This document shows positions 52,001 through 63,640 of a DNA stretch of 64,000 nt, in pieces. A program made the position numbers and the translations under genes. Below the pieces are notes generated by a model, which made no database searches, was not told the origin of the DNA, and worked only from the letters and a program-made list of their open reading frames with translations. Source of the stretch: Talpa occidentalis (Eukaryota; Chordata; Mammalia; Eulipotyphla; Talpidae); the NCBI RefSeq assembly GCF_014898055.3, contig NW_023601433.1, positions 67,404,767 to 67,468,766 on the forward strand, given 5' to 3'. How positions within the stretch are numbered: the first letter of the stretch is position 1; each line of letters begins with the position of its first letter.

Positions 52001-52771
52001 TATTAATTTTTAATATTAGGCTTCTATCAACTCTTCTTGGCACTTAGTGATAATGAAATTCTTTTTTTCATACTGGCAAGCCTTTGTTAATAATTTACTC
52101 TAGAATTTTTCCAAAAAGTAACCCCAGAACTCAATATTGCATTTTCTCCTAGAATTCACTGTCTAATTTATCACAAACATTTCTGTTAGTGCTCCAGTGA
52201 TTACATGTATAGTCTTCAAAAGTCTGAGATATCTAATTCCTCTGAATCAAAAGACATGAACTTATTTTAAGTATTATCTTACTGTCTTGTATAACATATT
52301 GCAGTATGAACTCTGGAAACACTGATGTATTCTTGGTTGTTTATCTTGCTCTAGCCTTAGATTAAAAACTTCTGTTTAATTGTCCTTACATAAAAATAGT
52401 ACTTCTTGTATCTAAAACTGTCTTAAAATGTAAACTTTTCTCTCCCTCCTTTTTATATCTTCCTTCCTTACCCACTTTTCTAAGATTCTATTTTAGAATT
52501 TATTTTTTAATTTAAAAATGTTGGCCTTAAAAAAAAAAGTTTTAGTTTAATTCTTGGAGGGGAGTATAGAAGAGTCTACTTTGTACTTGTTTAAGCTTCT
52601 TTTCATCTTCTAAAGGTGAAATTACAAGATTAGAGAACATTTTTATGGTTTTTTAATACTTGATTTTACAGTTGTCTTTCATGTGTTTTATATTATCTGG
52701 TAATGTATAGAAGTGCTCAATTTCCTATAACCTGGGAACTACTGGGTCTTATTAAAATCTCTAACAACTGG

Positions 52772-53041
52772 GGCCTCCCAGGTGGTGCAGGGGTTGAGTG
52801 CTGAGCTGCGAAACTGCCCGCAGCCTCTGCAGCGCCAGTTTGATACCCGGCCGCTGGCGAGGGTCCCACATGGCGCGCAGACCTCTCATGCCACGCCTGC
52901 TGCTCCCCTCAGCAGTGTACTTCGTCAGTCTGCCTGTTCTGTTCACCGCTCTGGTTCTGGTGAATTCTCTTGCCCTCCTGCGTTTCTGACTGTACCCAGT
53001 GCTTGTATAAATAAATAAAAAAATCTTTAAAAAAAAAAAAA
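52772..53041 (+). mobile_element. SINE, intermediate (I) type
   Basis: Short junction 'gatacccggccgctggcgag'. TSD tctaacaactgg (52760-52771, 53042-53053). Confidence 0.94.
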
Positions 53042-53492
53042 TCTAACAACTGGTTGCTAGGTAAGAGAGAAGGTGCTGATAGTTCTTTAATAATTGCATT
53101 GCACATTTTAACACTCCTGTTGTTTAGTGATTCTTTGTTCCTTTTGTGAGTTAACCTTTGTTCATTGTTTTATGGCATATTTTTTTCTTTTCGATTTATG
53201 AGAAAAGTAAGCAACACTAAAATACAGAACATTGTAACTTTAGTCATTTCCCAGTTTGTTTTTGCTTTTTAATGGTTGGTCTTTAAATTTATGTTAGAAG
53301 TGCTTTAATTTGAACAGCTAAACCTGCCTTTTCCTTTTTTGAATTTTTATTGTTTCTATGCTTAGAAAATCTTTTTTTCCTTAAAGATTTTTGTACATGT
53401 ATGCGTCTATCATTTTTTTTCTATTCATGGTTATTTTTTCCCCTTGTTAAAAGATCAGTTTACATAGATACTTTTCTACTATTTTTTCCTTT

Positions 53493-53769
53493 ATTTTTGA
53501 AGATTTATTTATTTTTATGCATACAAGAACTGGGGCACAGTCCAGAGATTGGAGGGGGGGGTGGTGAGAGGATCCACCAGAGACAGAGTGGGGAGCAGAA
53601 GAGGCAGACTGACCGAAATACACTGCTGAGGGGAGCAACAGGTGAGACAGGAGAGGTCTGCTGGGCCATGTGGTTTTCTCTCTGACATGCCAGGGATCGA
53701 ACTCGTGCTGCAGAGGCTGTGGATTGCTTTATAGTGCGGTACTTAATCCCCTGCGCTACCAGGGAGGCC
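53493..53769 (-). mobile_element. SINE, old (O) type
   Basis: TSD ctactattttttccttt (53476-53492, 53770-53786). Confidence 0.94.
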
Positions 53770-53786
53770 CTACTATTTTTTCCTTT

Positions 53787-54550
53787 TTAATTGACGTAGC
53801 ATTGGTTTACAACACTGTATATCCAACACAGGTTCATACCTTCAAATGTGTATTACCATACCACATCCACCACTAACGTACCAATAATCCACCCTGTCCA
53901 TTGGACTCCATTGGATTACATCCATAGTTAGTCTTCTGCCCCATGATCTAAGTTCTGCAGTCAGATTCCAAGGATTTGTTTTGTCTGTTACTTCACTTTG
54001 TGCTGTTATACTCTACATATGAGTGATATTATTTGGTATTTGTGTTTCTCCTCCTGACTTATTTCACTTATCATAATCCTCTTCAGTCCCCTCTGTGTTG
54101 TCCCCAAATGGCAATAATTTACTTTTTTTTAATATAGCTGAGTACTATTCCATTGTGTATATATACCTCATTTTTTCTATTCTATCATCCATCATTAGTG
54201 CTTAGATTATTTTCAATGTTGGCTATTGTAAATAGTGCTGCAGTGAAAGTAGACATGCATATATCTTTTCAGATTAGTGTTTTTATGTTGCTTGAATAGA
54301 CATCTAGAAGTAGACTTGGCTGGGTCATATGGTAGATTTGTTTGAAAATTTTTTTTTTTTTTGCAGAACCTTCATTCTTTTTTCCATAAAGGCTACAGCA
54401 GTTTACTTTCCACCAATAGTGTGCAAGTTTTCCTTTGTCTCTATACCCACTCTAACACTTGTTTCTAATCTTTTTGATGTAAGCCATTCTCACAAGTGTG
54501 AGGTAATACCTCATTGTAGTTTTGATTTGCATTTCTCAAATGAGTCATGA
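53787..54550 (-). mobile_element. Old LINE-1 3' end, minus orientation
   Basis: Decayed L1 3' UTR ('ttaattgacgtagcattggt' type start, then 'atgagtgatattatttggta') and ORF2 C-terminal region reaching 'gtagttttgatttgcatttc' near 54535. Laurasiatherian/L1MA-like by character. It abuts, head to head, a plus-strand L1 beginning at about 54555. Confidence 0.8.
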
Positions 54551-54554
54551 TAAG

Positions 54555-56875
54555 ATTCATTTATGATTAACAAAAACCGCTGTATAAAATGGGGATAGAA
54601 GAAATATACCCCAACATAATGAAGGCTGCATATGTGAGAAACCCAAAACTAGCGTAATGGTGAAAAACTGAAAGCTTGATCTCTTAAGAACCAGAACCAG
54701 AACCAGACGTTACCACTACTATTTAACACATTATTAGAAGTTCTAACTAGGGCAAGAAAAGAAAAGGAATCCAAATTGAAAAAGAGGTAAAACTATCACT
54801 AGTTGCAGGTGATACGATAAGTTACATAGAATACCCTAAAGTATTAGAAGCAATAAATCAGTATAGTAAAGTAGCAGGCTACAAAATCAGTACACAAAGA
54901 CCTGTTGCTAAAAGTCATTCTATACATACACAGTTAATAGAAGAGAAAAAAATGAATAAAACAGCCCCATTTATAGTCTCATAAAAAGAATCAAATACCT
55001 AGGAATAAACTGAGCAAAGGAGGTGTGAAAGAACTGTACAATGAAATCTATAAGACATTGTTGAGGGAAATAGAAGACATTAAAAAATGCAAAGACATTC
55101 CGTGCTCGTAGACCATAAAATTAACATTGCTAAAATGGCCACCTTAACTTAAAGCAATATATACAGATGTTGTGCAATCCCTATCAAAATCTTAAGGGGT
55201 ATTTTTATTCACAGAAATACAATACTAAACCACAAAAAATACTAAACCACAAAAAAACTGAAATAGCCAGAGAAATCCTGAGTAAAAAGGAAGAATGGAA
55301 GTATTGGGTTCCCTTCAAACTATACCACAAAGTCATAATTAAAACAGTATGGTATTAGACTAGAAATAGACATACAAATCAGTAGAATAGAACTGAGAGC
55401 CCAAAAATACACACTTACATGTTTAGTTAATTTATGACTGAGGAGCCAGTAGCATATAATAGAGATAGGAAAGTCTCTCAAATTAGTGGTGTAGTGAAAC
55501 ATGGACAGCCACATGTAAGAGAGTGAAATAAGATCATTGTCTCACACAGCACACAAAAATTAACTTAAAATGGATTAAGGACTTGGATGTAAGACCTGAA
55601 GCCATAAATACATAGAAGGAAAAAGGCAAAACACTCCATAACTTTGGCTTCAAGGATGTCTTTGTAGATTCATCTCCAAAAGTATGAGAAACAAAAATGA
55701 ATATAAACAAATGGAACTACATCAAACTAAAGCTTCTGCACAGAGAAAGAAACTATGGGAGAAAATATTTGTATACCGTACATCTTACAGGGGTTAATAG
55801 CCAAGGTGTATGAAAAACATGCAATTCTTACAACTCAACAACAAAAGAAACAGTGTCTGAATAGACACTTCTACAAAAAAGATGTAGAGATCACCCTTAG
55901 ACACATAAAGATTTTTAAAATATTTTCAGAAGTCCAGAAACGACAGGTTTTATTGAGAATGTAGGGAAAAAGGAATACTCATATACTGTTCATTGGGCAT
56001 ACAAAGGAAACATACATATGACTAAAAGGTACATAAAAAATGCTCATCATCACTTATCAGGGATTTGCAAATGGAAATCATAATGAGATATCATCTCACA
56101 CCTGTGAAAATGGCCCATATCAAAATGATTAAAAATAAGTATTGGTGAGGGTGTGGATAAAAAGGAACCCTCATACACTGTAGCAAGGTGGACTGGTCTA
56201 ACCCTTATGGAAAACTGTATAAAGGTTTCTCAAATGCTGAAAATGGTGCTACCACTTGATCCATCAGTTCTACTCTTAGGTATCTACAAAAAGTGAAAAC
56301 ACTGAATTTGAAGGGATATGTGCACACCTGTGATTGCCTCACTATTTGCAATAGCCAAGTTATGGAAACACCCTAAGTGCCCAATGACAAATTAGTGGAT
56401 TAACTGTATATACACACAGTGGGATATTACTTAGTAATAAGAAAGATGAACAGTTGCCATTTGTAATTAAGTGAATGGAACTGAGGGATAATGCTAAGTG
56501 AAATAAGTCAGGAGGAGAAAGACAAATATCAGGACTATGGTAAATCAAAGTCAGATGAAACCAAATCAAAACAAAAGTAGAAATCTGACTGTAAAACTGA
56601 GGCTGCCAGTAGGTGTTGGGGAGGGAAAGGTTGGCAAGCAAAAGTGGAGGGGGCACAAAGAACTATTGTTGGAAGACTAGGTACGTTGGCAGTGGATATG
56701 TTGTGTCAGTTACATTCATTCAGCTCTGTGCTATTATAGCACAGAAAGAGCCATACCAATTTGTAAACCTTAATAGGTGGGATCCTGTATTTCTGAATCA
56801 TGTACTTTGTTGTAAATCAATGTTTCCCTTAATTCAAAAAATAGAAATTAAAAAGTTGTAAAATTAAAGCAAAAT
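54555..56875 (+). mobile_element. Old LINE-1, plus orientation, ORF2 to 3' end
   Basis: A plus-strand ORF2 remnant. The RT region is readable around 54700-54860, but the Ala-Asp-Asp motif is altered (reads LVAGDTISYIE at about 54800-54840). Then come 'ataccctaaagtattagaag', thumb and C-terminal segments with many stops, and a 3' UTR ending near 56875. It has about 2.3 kb of L1, no intact frame and no clear TSD. Confidence 0.82.
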
Positions 56876-57659
56876 TTTTTTTTCTTCTTTCAGCCTCTTA
56901 AATTGCTTTAATTTTCATTTAACTCTTTAAAATAATCCATCTGTCTGGACTTTGTTTTGTTTTTTATAAGCTACTTTCCAGATTATGCACCAAGTTTTCT
57001 AATGCCATTATGAAATAATCTCAGTCTTTGCCTCCTGATTTGGAACCCCTTCCTTATGCTAAATATTCATAAATAATCTTTCCCTAGAATTTACTTTTGT
57101 TCTGTTGATCTCTAAAATCATTGTATTTTGTGAAAGTCAGTACATTGCTGTAATTCATATTTTGCCCAGTGATAACACGGATATAGTCTGTGCATAGTTC
57201 TTCCATTCAACATTTGCAGTCCTCTCAAAATAAATTTCTTAATATAGCACATAAAACATGACATATCCTATCATAGATGGATGAAGACCAGAGATATAGT
57301 AGTCCATGATTTGCTTTCTATTATCTTTTCATGTGTTTCTTTACTTGCACATACATGTGCATGTGCATATTTTGCTTTTTATTCCCATGTACTTTCCAAG
57401 TTTTGTGGGTTTGTTTACCTTGTTATTCAAGGTCATTCTCTTTCAGATTGCCTCATGTCTTGTATACTTGATACCCAATAGAGGAAGTGGAACATGAAAA
57501 AGGATAGAAAGACTTCTCTGTTATTTTTATGGGAGAAAAATAGACAAGGATCATTTAAACTTTATATTCATAAACTAGATTGTATATATGTTTTTTCCAA
57601 AATGTAGTGTGTGTTGCTTTTAATTTGTACTTTCTTTAACTCCCAAATTTGAATTCTAG

Positions 57660-58130
57660 TCTTGTTATCCACCGTTGCTTGATAAAACACCCCATAACTT
57701 GTAATAGCTTACAATAGGCAAAGCTTAGCAGGTATGAGCTAGGTTTACTGAAGAAGTGACATTCAGTTTGTGGCTTTCTGGGTGGTCCAAGGTGATCTTA
57801 TTCACATGTCTAGGGCTAGGTGCTGCAACTATAGGCTGGAGTATCCTCCATTTTCTCCAAATGGTCTTATTCTCTACTTCACCTCTCTATCAGGAGAATA
57901 TGAACTGATTTTTCTACATGGTGGCTTTGATTCAAGGGGGCAAAGGTGGAAGTCATCAAGATTTCTTAAAGCTCTAGACTTCCAAACTTGTACATCATTG
58001 CCAACACATCACTTGGCTTAAACAAGTCACAGATCTAACTCAGATTCATGGGAATGGAGAAGAGGAGATCTTAGGTTGGGAGGAGCAGTGACATATTGCA
58101 AATGGAGGCATGATTTCTTGGTGGTCATGA
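57660..58130 (+). repeat. Old interspersed repeat fragment
   Basis: 'ccataacttgtaatagctta' followed by 'gtggctttctgggtggtcca' and 'ctagggctaggtgctgcaac' is the same theme as the repeats at 25.3 and 50.7 kb, strongly decayed. Confidence 0.4.
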
Positions 58131-59148
58131 TATATCAAAGTTTTCTGAAAAATCTGAAAAGAAAATATCATTGTGGTAATTTATGCTTTTTCATCACTAA
58201 AGTATTGACGTTCCAGGTCAGGAATTTAAAATGAAAAGTGACAGTGCTTGTGTATTACAATAAAACATCTATCCTTAATTTTTATGCTTTTTGTTTTGGT
58301 ACTGTGAAAACTCATTTAGGGCAGATCTAATGATACTAGTTCTTTCATGTCTTGAACAGAATAAGTGCTATGAATGGTTAAATTTAACCATGATAAATCA
58401 TTAAGTTGAATGAACTGTTTAAATAGTAGTAAACTGCCGATTCGAAAAATATGGTTAAGATTTTTTTACATTAAAGTTGGGCTCTTAATATGTCACTTAT
58501 TTTTTATTTAATTAAACTCCTTATATTTATTTAATCAGTTTTAGCACTTTAAAGCAAAGCAGTAGACCATAGCTTTATCTAAATTACTTCTGTTAGAGAT
58601 TACCAATTCATCCATTTTCTAAGTAAACCAGTAGAGAAATTCTTGTCTGAGTCTCTGGTCTGTGGGTCATGGAGTTTAATGCATGGCGATGGAGAATCTG
58701 ATACTATTACGATGTGATAGTGCATGTGAAAGTGCTATGTGAATTTTCAAGTGTGGTTTATACACAAGAAGTATTTGGGGTTTTCAACAAGAAAAAAAAA
58801 AAGCTTGCCAGATATAAATATAGCTAATAATCATAGACTTTGGTTTATTGTTTTTGGCTGGTCACAGTGATAATGGAGCTAAAGTCATTTTAAAATAACT
58901 TATACTAGTATTACTACATATTTTAGCACTTAGTAATATATAGTATTGCTTGTATCATAATACTTTAGTATTAAGTATGCTATTAGCGTTTATATATAAA
59001 ATATGATTATAAGAAGTGGATTTAAGTATTTTCAACAAGTATTTGTTAGCATTTCAAGTTACTAAACAATTATAAAAGAATCTCATTTTTTTATTATGTG
59101 GTATATGGATCATGATTTAAATTGGATTTTATGTCTATTCATTTTTAG

Positions 59149-59244
59149 AAATATAAAGAAAAGGACAAACACAAACAAAAACACAAGAAGCAACCAGAAC
59201 CATCACCTGCATTGGTTCCTTCCTTGACTGTTACAACAGAAAAA
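59149..59244 (+). CDS. MLLT10: MLLT10 internal coding exon: Lys-rich segment
   Basis: This is a 96-bp phase-0 exon after acceptor 'tcatttttag' and before donor 'gtaagt'. It encodes KYKEKDKHKQKHKKQPEPSP followed by ALVPSLTVTTEK, a Lys/His-rich, bipartite-NLS-like run and then a Pro/Thr-rich stretch. It continues the frame of the 33192-33287 exon across a 25.9-kb intron. Like that exon it is frame-neutral. The next AF10 coding exon is not recognisable before the window ends, so it lies further downstream. Confidence 0.94.
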
Positions 59245-59447
59245 GTAAGTTTTAAGTGTCATATTTTGTTACATATAATAACTAGTTGTATGCTGATTTT
59301 TACCTTTAAGAAGTGTTTTTGTTTCCAAGTATTTTTGTTTATCCTAATTTCTCTTTATTCTGTAACTCCTTGCTAAAGAAAGTTAAAGATAGTAAGTGTG
59401 TGGCATTATTGGCTTTAAAAGAATAGAGCCATGGAGTGGACTTTATC

Positions 59448-59640
59448 CTTCTGTGATTTTGAATTCTGGCTCTCCTGCTTACTGAGCTGTTAGGTCACTT
59501 AACCTCTTTGTAACTTAATTTCATCATCCATAAAGTGGGGGAAATAACTGTTGAGATTGAATGAGGTAATACATGTAGAACAATTAGAACAATGTGGTTC
59601 ATAGTAAGTATTACTTATCAAATGATAAATATTACAAAGA
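59448..59640 (+). repeat. MIR (mammalian-wide tRNA-derived SINE)
   Basis: The central MIR core is readable: 'gttaggtcacttaacctctt', 'ttcatcatccataaagtggg', 'gattgaatgaggtaatacat', 'ttcatagtaagtattactta'. It is old and pre-dates the abundant T+ SINEs. It lies 200 bp downstream of an MLLT10 exon. Confidence 0.9.
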
Positions 59641-59659
59641 TTATTATCATGTGGTTAAT

Positions 59660-60180
59660 GTGAAAACAAATGGAGACAGGGACAGGTAACTGGGACAGAG
59701 TAAGCCGACAGTGGGGGAGGCAGGGCAGGGGCATGTGCAGTAGGAGATGGGACCAAGCAAGGTAAGATGCCAATCATGTAAGACTGGATTAGCCAGTGGA
59801 AGGCCTTTGTTTTTTAAGTTGAGTGAAAAGTAAGTAATTGAAGACTTCTGAACTGAGCTGTGACAGTCTGACTTAGACTTTGAAAGGACCTCTGACTGCT
59901 TCATTGTGGATAGACTATATAGAGAGTAAAGAATGAAAACAGGGAAGCTATTAGCAGGTAATTGCAGTAATCTAGAGAGAGATGAAAGTAACAAGTGAGG
60001 TGGTGAGAGATGATCAGATGATTTAAAATTAGATTGTGCATAACTTTGTTACAGATAAAATGAGAGGTGTAAGAAAAAGAGAGGGTGCGAAAATGATTTG
60101 AAGGATACTGGTCCATATAATTGCTACGTTAGAAGCAATGAAGTTGGTATTAACCAAGAATGACTAATGTGTTCTAGGTT
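59660..60180. repeat. Ancient purine-rich repeat
   Basis: 'gactggattagccagtggaa', 'ctgacttagactttgaaagg' and 'ggtaattgcagtaatctaga' recall a widespread mammalian repeat. Similar text occurs at 47270-47480 and 41380-41640. Family not named. Confidence 0.4.
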
Positions 60181-60189
60181 GAGGGGAAG

Positions 60190-60735
60190 TTTTGGATATG
60201 TTATTAGTTTTTTGCTGCTGACAGAACAAATTACGTAAAACAAATCACCACAAATTTAGGTGTTTAAAATGACATAAACCTTTTATCTCATGGTCCTGTT
60301 GGTCAGAAGGCTGAGTAGTTTCTGCTGATTCCTCTGTTCTGGGTTTCTCAAAAATGAAGATACTGGGTTAGTTCACTCAGGCTGTTGGGTTTATGGTTGT
60401 AGGCCTGAGGTGTCTATTTCTTTACTGGCTGGCTGTCAGCTGTGAACAGCCCCTGGCTCCTAGAGCTTTCACTGATCCTTGCATATGTGTCCCTCCATCT
60501 CAGAGCCCGCAATGACATGTTGAAACCTTTCACACTTGGAATCTCTCTGATTTCTCCTCTGCTACATGTCTTCTTCGTGATTAGATTGAGCCTACATAGA
60601 ATATCTATGATAATTTCTATGTTTTAAAGTCTGTAACCTCAATGATATCAGCAAAGTTGCTTTGCCATGTAACATATATAACACAGATTTCTGGGATTAG
60701 GGGAGGATATCTTGGGGGACTGTTTTGTCTATGTT
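60190..60735 (+). repeat. Old interspersed repeat fragment
   Basis: The layout 'tgctgctgacagaacaaatt', 'ggtcagaaggctgagtag', 'agcaaagttgctttgccatg', 'ggattaggggaggatatctt' matches a widespread old mammalian repeat. Family not named. Confidence 0.45.
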
Positions 60736-61275
60736 AGGGTTGATATATTTGTTAGACATCCAAATGGAAATGTTGATCAGTTGATTGGATGCACAGTCTT
60801 TTAGGAGAGAATTCTAGACAATAGATTAATATTTGGGACTTGTATGCATGTAGAGTTATTTAAAACCTTGAGACCAGATGACACTGTAAGTGGAAGAGTA
60901 AGCACAGTTCTCTCCCTTATGAGGCGGTCCTGAGGACCTCCAATCTTCAAAGATCTAGGAGAATTAGTACAACCAGCAAAGAAGATTTAGAAAGTCAGAA
61001 TTTGGAAGTAAACTAGGAGGATAGACTGGTGGAAGTCAAGTTAAAGAAAGGAGAAAATTGTTAACTATGTTATATAATAATATGAGACTGGCTACATTGC
61101 AGTCATACGGTGATCATTAATGACTTTATTGAGCAGTTTGCTGTTAGAGTTGGTGTGAAATAGAATGGGAGAAAAGTCAGTTTAAATAATTACTTTAAGG
61201 AGCTTTTCCATAAAGAGGGACAAAGAAATGAGTGGTAACTGGTGAGAGAAGTGGAGATAAGAAAGGGTATCTTTT

Positions 61276-61557
61276 TTTTTTTTTTTAAAGATTTATTTTT
61301 ATTTATTTATATAAGCACTGGGTACAGTCAGAAGCGCGGGAGGGTGAGAGAATTCACCAGAGCCAGAGCGGGGAGCAGAGCAGGCAGAGGGACCGAAGTA
61401 CACTGTTGAGGGGAGCAGCGGGCGGCAGGGGAGGTCTCCGCGCCATGTGGGACCTTCCTCCGGTGGTCGGGGAGCAGCCGGGGATCGAACCGGCACTGCA
61501 GAGTCTGTGGGCAGCTTCGTAACCCAGCGCTCAACCGCTGTGCCACCGGGGAGGCCC
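61276..61557 (-). mobile_element. SINE, young (Y) type
   Basis: Antisense Y copy. TSD gaaagggtatctttt (61261-61275) versus gaaagaatatctttt (61558-61572). Confidence 0.95.
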
Positions 61558-61702
61558 GAAAGAATATCTTTTAAATGAGAGAAATAGCAACATGTTTGTG
61601 TAATAGTAGAAATGATCCAGTGTGTGTGTGGAGAGGGGGAGAGGAAGGTGATTTAAAAAGTCAGAAAAATCACCTCACTGTTGTCCTTAAGAATATGAGA
61701 AG

Positions 61703-61984
61703 AGGCCTCCCCGGTGGCGCAGCGGTTGAGCGCTGGGTTGCGAGGCTGCCCGCAGCCTCTGCAGCGCCGATTCGATCCCCGGCTGCTCCCTGGCCACCGG
61801 AGGAGGGTCCCGCATGGCGCGCAGACCTCTCCTGCCGCCCGCTGCTCCCCTCAGCAGCGTACTTCGGTCCTTCTGCCTGCTCTGCTCCCTGCTCTGGCTC
61901 TGGTGAGTTCTCTCAACCTCCCGCGCTTCTGACTGTACCCAGTGCTTGCATAAATAATAAATAAATAAATCTTTAAAAAAAAAA
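61703..61984 (+). mobile_element. SINE, young (Y) type
   Basis: A box tggcgcagcggttgagcg (61715-61732), B box gattcgatccc (61769-61779), TCTTT tail and poly(A). Perfect TSD aagaatatgagaag (61689-61702, 61985-61998). Faces the copy at 61276-61557 at 145 bp. Confidence 0.97.
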
Positions 61985-62231
61985 AAGAATATGAGAAGAA
62001 ACAGGTTCTGCAGCAGATGAATGATAATTAATGGGTCGATGGGTTGTAGTTCCTGGGAGAATTAAAGGATTGTTGGAGTAGTAGAGAGTGAAGTTGTGTA
62101 GTCAGAGAGTAGGATGCATGAAGTAAAGATTATTGTAGGGTTGCAGTTATTTAGTAATAGAGTCTAGGATATGACCAGTTATTGGTGGAGAGGCTGTTTA
62201 GCAACTTGAGATTGGAGGTTGTAAAAGGTGG

Positions 62232-62260
62232 ACTCTGTGTGTGTGTGTATGTGTGTGTGT
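62232..62260. repeat. (GT)n microsatellite
   Basis: GT repeats interrupted by one AT. Confidence 0.9.
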
Positions 62261-62319
62261 AAATCTCTGGAAAACATGGGAATGTAGTGTTCCAGAGTAG
62301 GTGGAACGAAGACAGTGTT

Positions 62320-62600
62320 GGACAGATGTTTTCTGTCAAGAGCTAGGCAGTAAATATTTTAGGGTCTGTGGCTATACTGTGGTATACTTATTCAGTCTAT
62401 GCTGTTGTAGCACTGAAAGCTGTATCAATTTGTAAACAAATTGGTATGGCAGTTTTCTCACAAAACCTTATTATTGGACACTGAAGCCTGAATTTATATG
62501 ATTTTTGCATGTTATGAAATAGTCTTTTGATTTTTTTCAGCCATTTAAAAATACGGCTTAGGTCTAGATCTGTACAAAAACAGGCAAATGACTGAGGACT
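62320..62600 (+). mobile_element. hAT (Charlie-like) MITE fossil
   Basis: 'tttctgtcaagagctaggca', 'gtaaatattttagggtctgt' and 'gctgttgtagcactgaaagc' give the familiar order of a Charlie-derived element. 3' end weak. Confidence 0.6.
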
Positions 62601-63239
62601 AATTCTTTGCTCAGTCTTATCCTAAGGGATTGATAATCACTCTAAAAATGAGACCTAATGATGATACATTCTGGTGACAGGAGATGTTATACCTGGAGGG
62701 TTTTAAAGAGAGAGTGGTTTAGAATAAGCATTGAAGAGTAAGGAAACCTACTCCACCGCCCTACCTAGAGTAGTGAGTAAAATAGCCATCATTTATTTGA
62801 GATAGCCACTGGGTGGACATTCAAGGATGTTCTAGGATTTTGTAAGAATCTGAAAGGAACATTCAGAAAAAAAGTTGAATTATAAACAGCTTTTCCTGAT
62901 GATACTGAGTTCCAGAGAGCAGAGTGGAAGGATTTTAGCTGTTGAGAAATGGTGGGAGGTGTGGACATAGTTGATTGGGAGAGAGGCAAGTGAGAATTGA
63001 CCTGGTTTCTTTTGCTGACTAATATAAATGGGGTTGGTAGATTTAAGGGCAGATAATCTGGTGAGATACTGAATTTTTGAAAGGGATAGGGTAAGGTGGT
63101 AGTATGGGTTCCTTCTTGATGCTGTGGATAGAAGACTTGAGTCATAGATTTCCCTTTTTGGAGGACAGATTTGTTATACTGTGGTTTACCACTGTACTTT
63201 TATTTTAAGTGATTGAAAAATAGGGGGATAGGTTAGGGC

Positions 63240-63640
63240 TTCATTTTGTCAGCCTGTACTCCTGAACTGTGAACTCACAATGGATTCCCCACCCCTGTCC
63301 TCTTGGTGGAACTGGATGTTGCTGAGGGGTTGATGTTAGGTATTTCCATTCCTTCAGGACAGGCTCTGGTAGTAACCGCAGCAGTTTATGCCCTGATAGA
63401 ATAGTTTTTCCTGAAGACAGACCCTGTTAAGATAAACTGAATACCTTGGAATATTTCCAAATTGTTCCTTTCCTTCTCCCCTAGTGGATGATGACTGTAT
63501 TTTTCCTTATGATATTTATGATGAAAAACCTCGTATAGAGCTCCTGCAGGTAAAACTCACAAAATTGTGAGTATTCCCTTATATCTGGATGGTTTCGGAG
63601 TCTATTTCTCAGACTGGTCTACATTGAGCCACCAGCATTT
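63240..63640. repeat. Old dispersed repeat fragment
   Basis: Text such as 'gagctcctgcaggtaaaact' followed by 'tgtgagtattcccttatatc' resembles an old L1-type or MaLR-related dispersed repeat. Similar character is seen at 26150-26600 and 1-300. Family not determined. Confidence 0.35.

Larger units (their letters stand above)
33288..59148 (+). other. MLLT10: MLLT10 intron (25.9 kb)
   Basis: A large intron with SINEs, L1 copies, a Tigger-like MITE and ancient fragments, listed separately. Stretches with nothing I can name are 33288-35890, 36190-36637, 36946-37250, 42880-44350, 44980-45280, 46900-47590, 49570-50690, 52010-52750, 53054-53470, 56880-57650 and 58140-59148. They are AT-rich and look like ordinary intron. 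The first 2.6 kb (33288-35890) is notably free of young insertions. Confidence 0.8.

Noticed and set aside
53787..56875. A single L1 with twin-priming inversion
   Set aside because: Both halves contain the L1 3' end, which twin priming cannot produce.
59149..59244. MLLT6 (AF17) instead of MLLT10
   Set aside because: The linker sequences KKSKRGSNRSYDQSLSDSSS and KYKEKDKHKQKHKKQPEPSP fit AF10 as I recall it. AF17 differs here; not tested by alignment.
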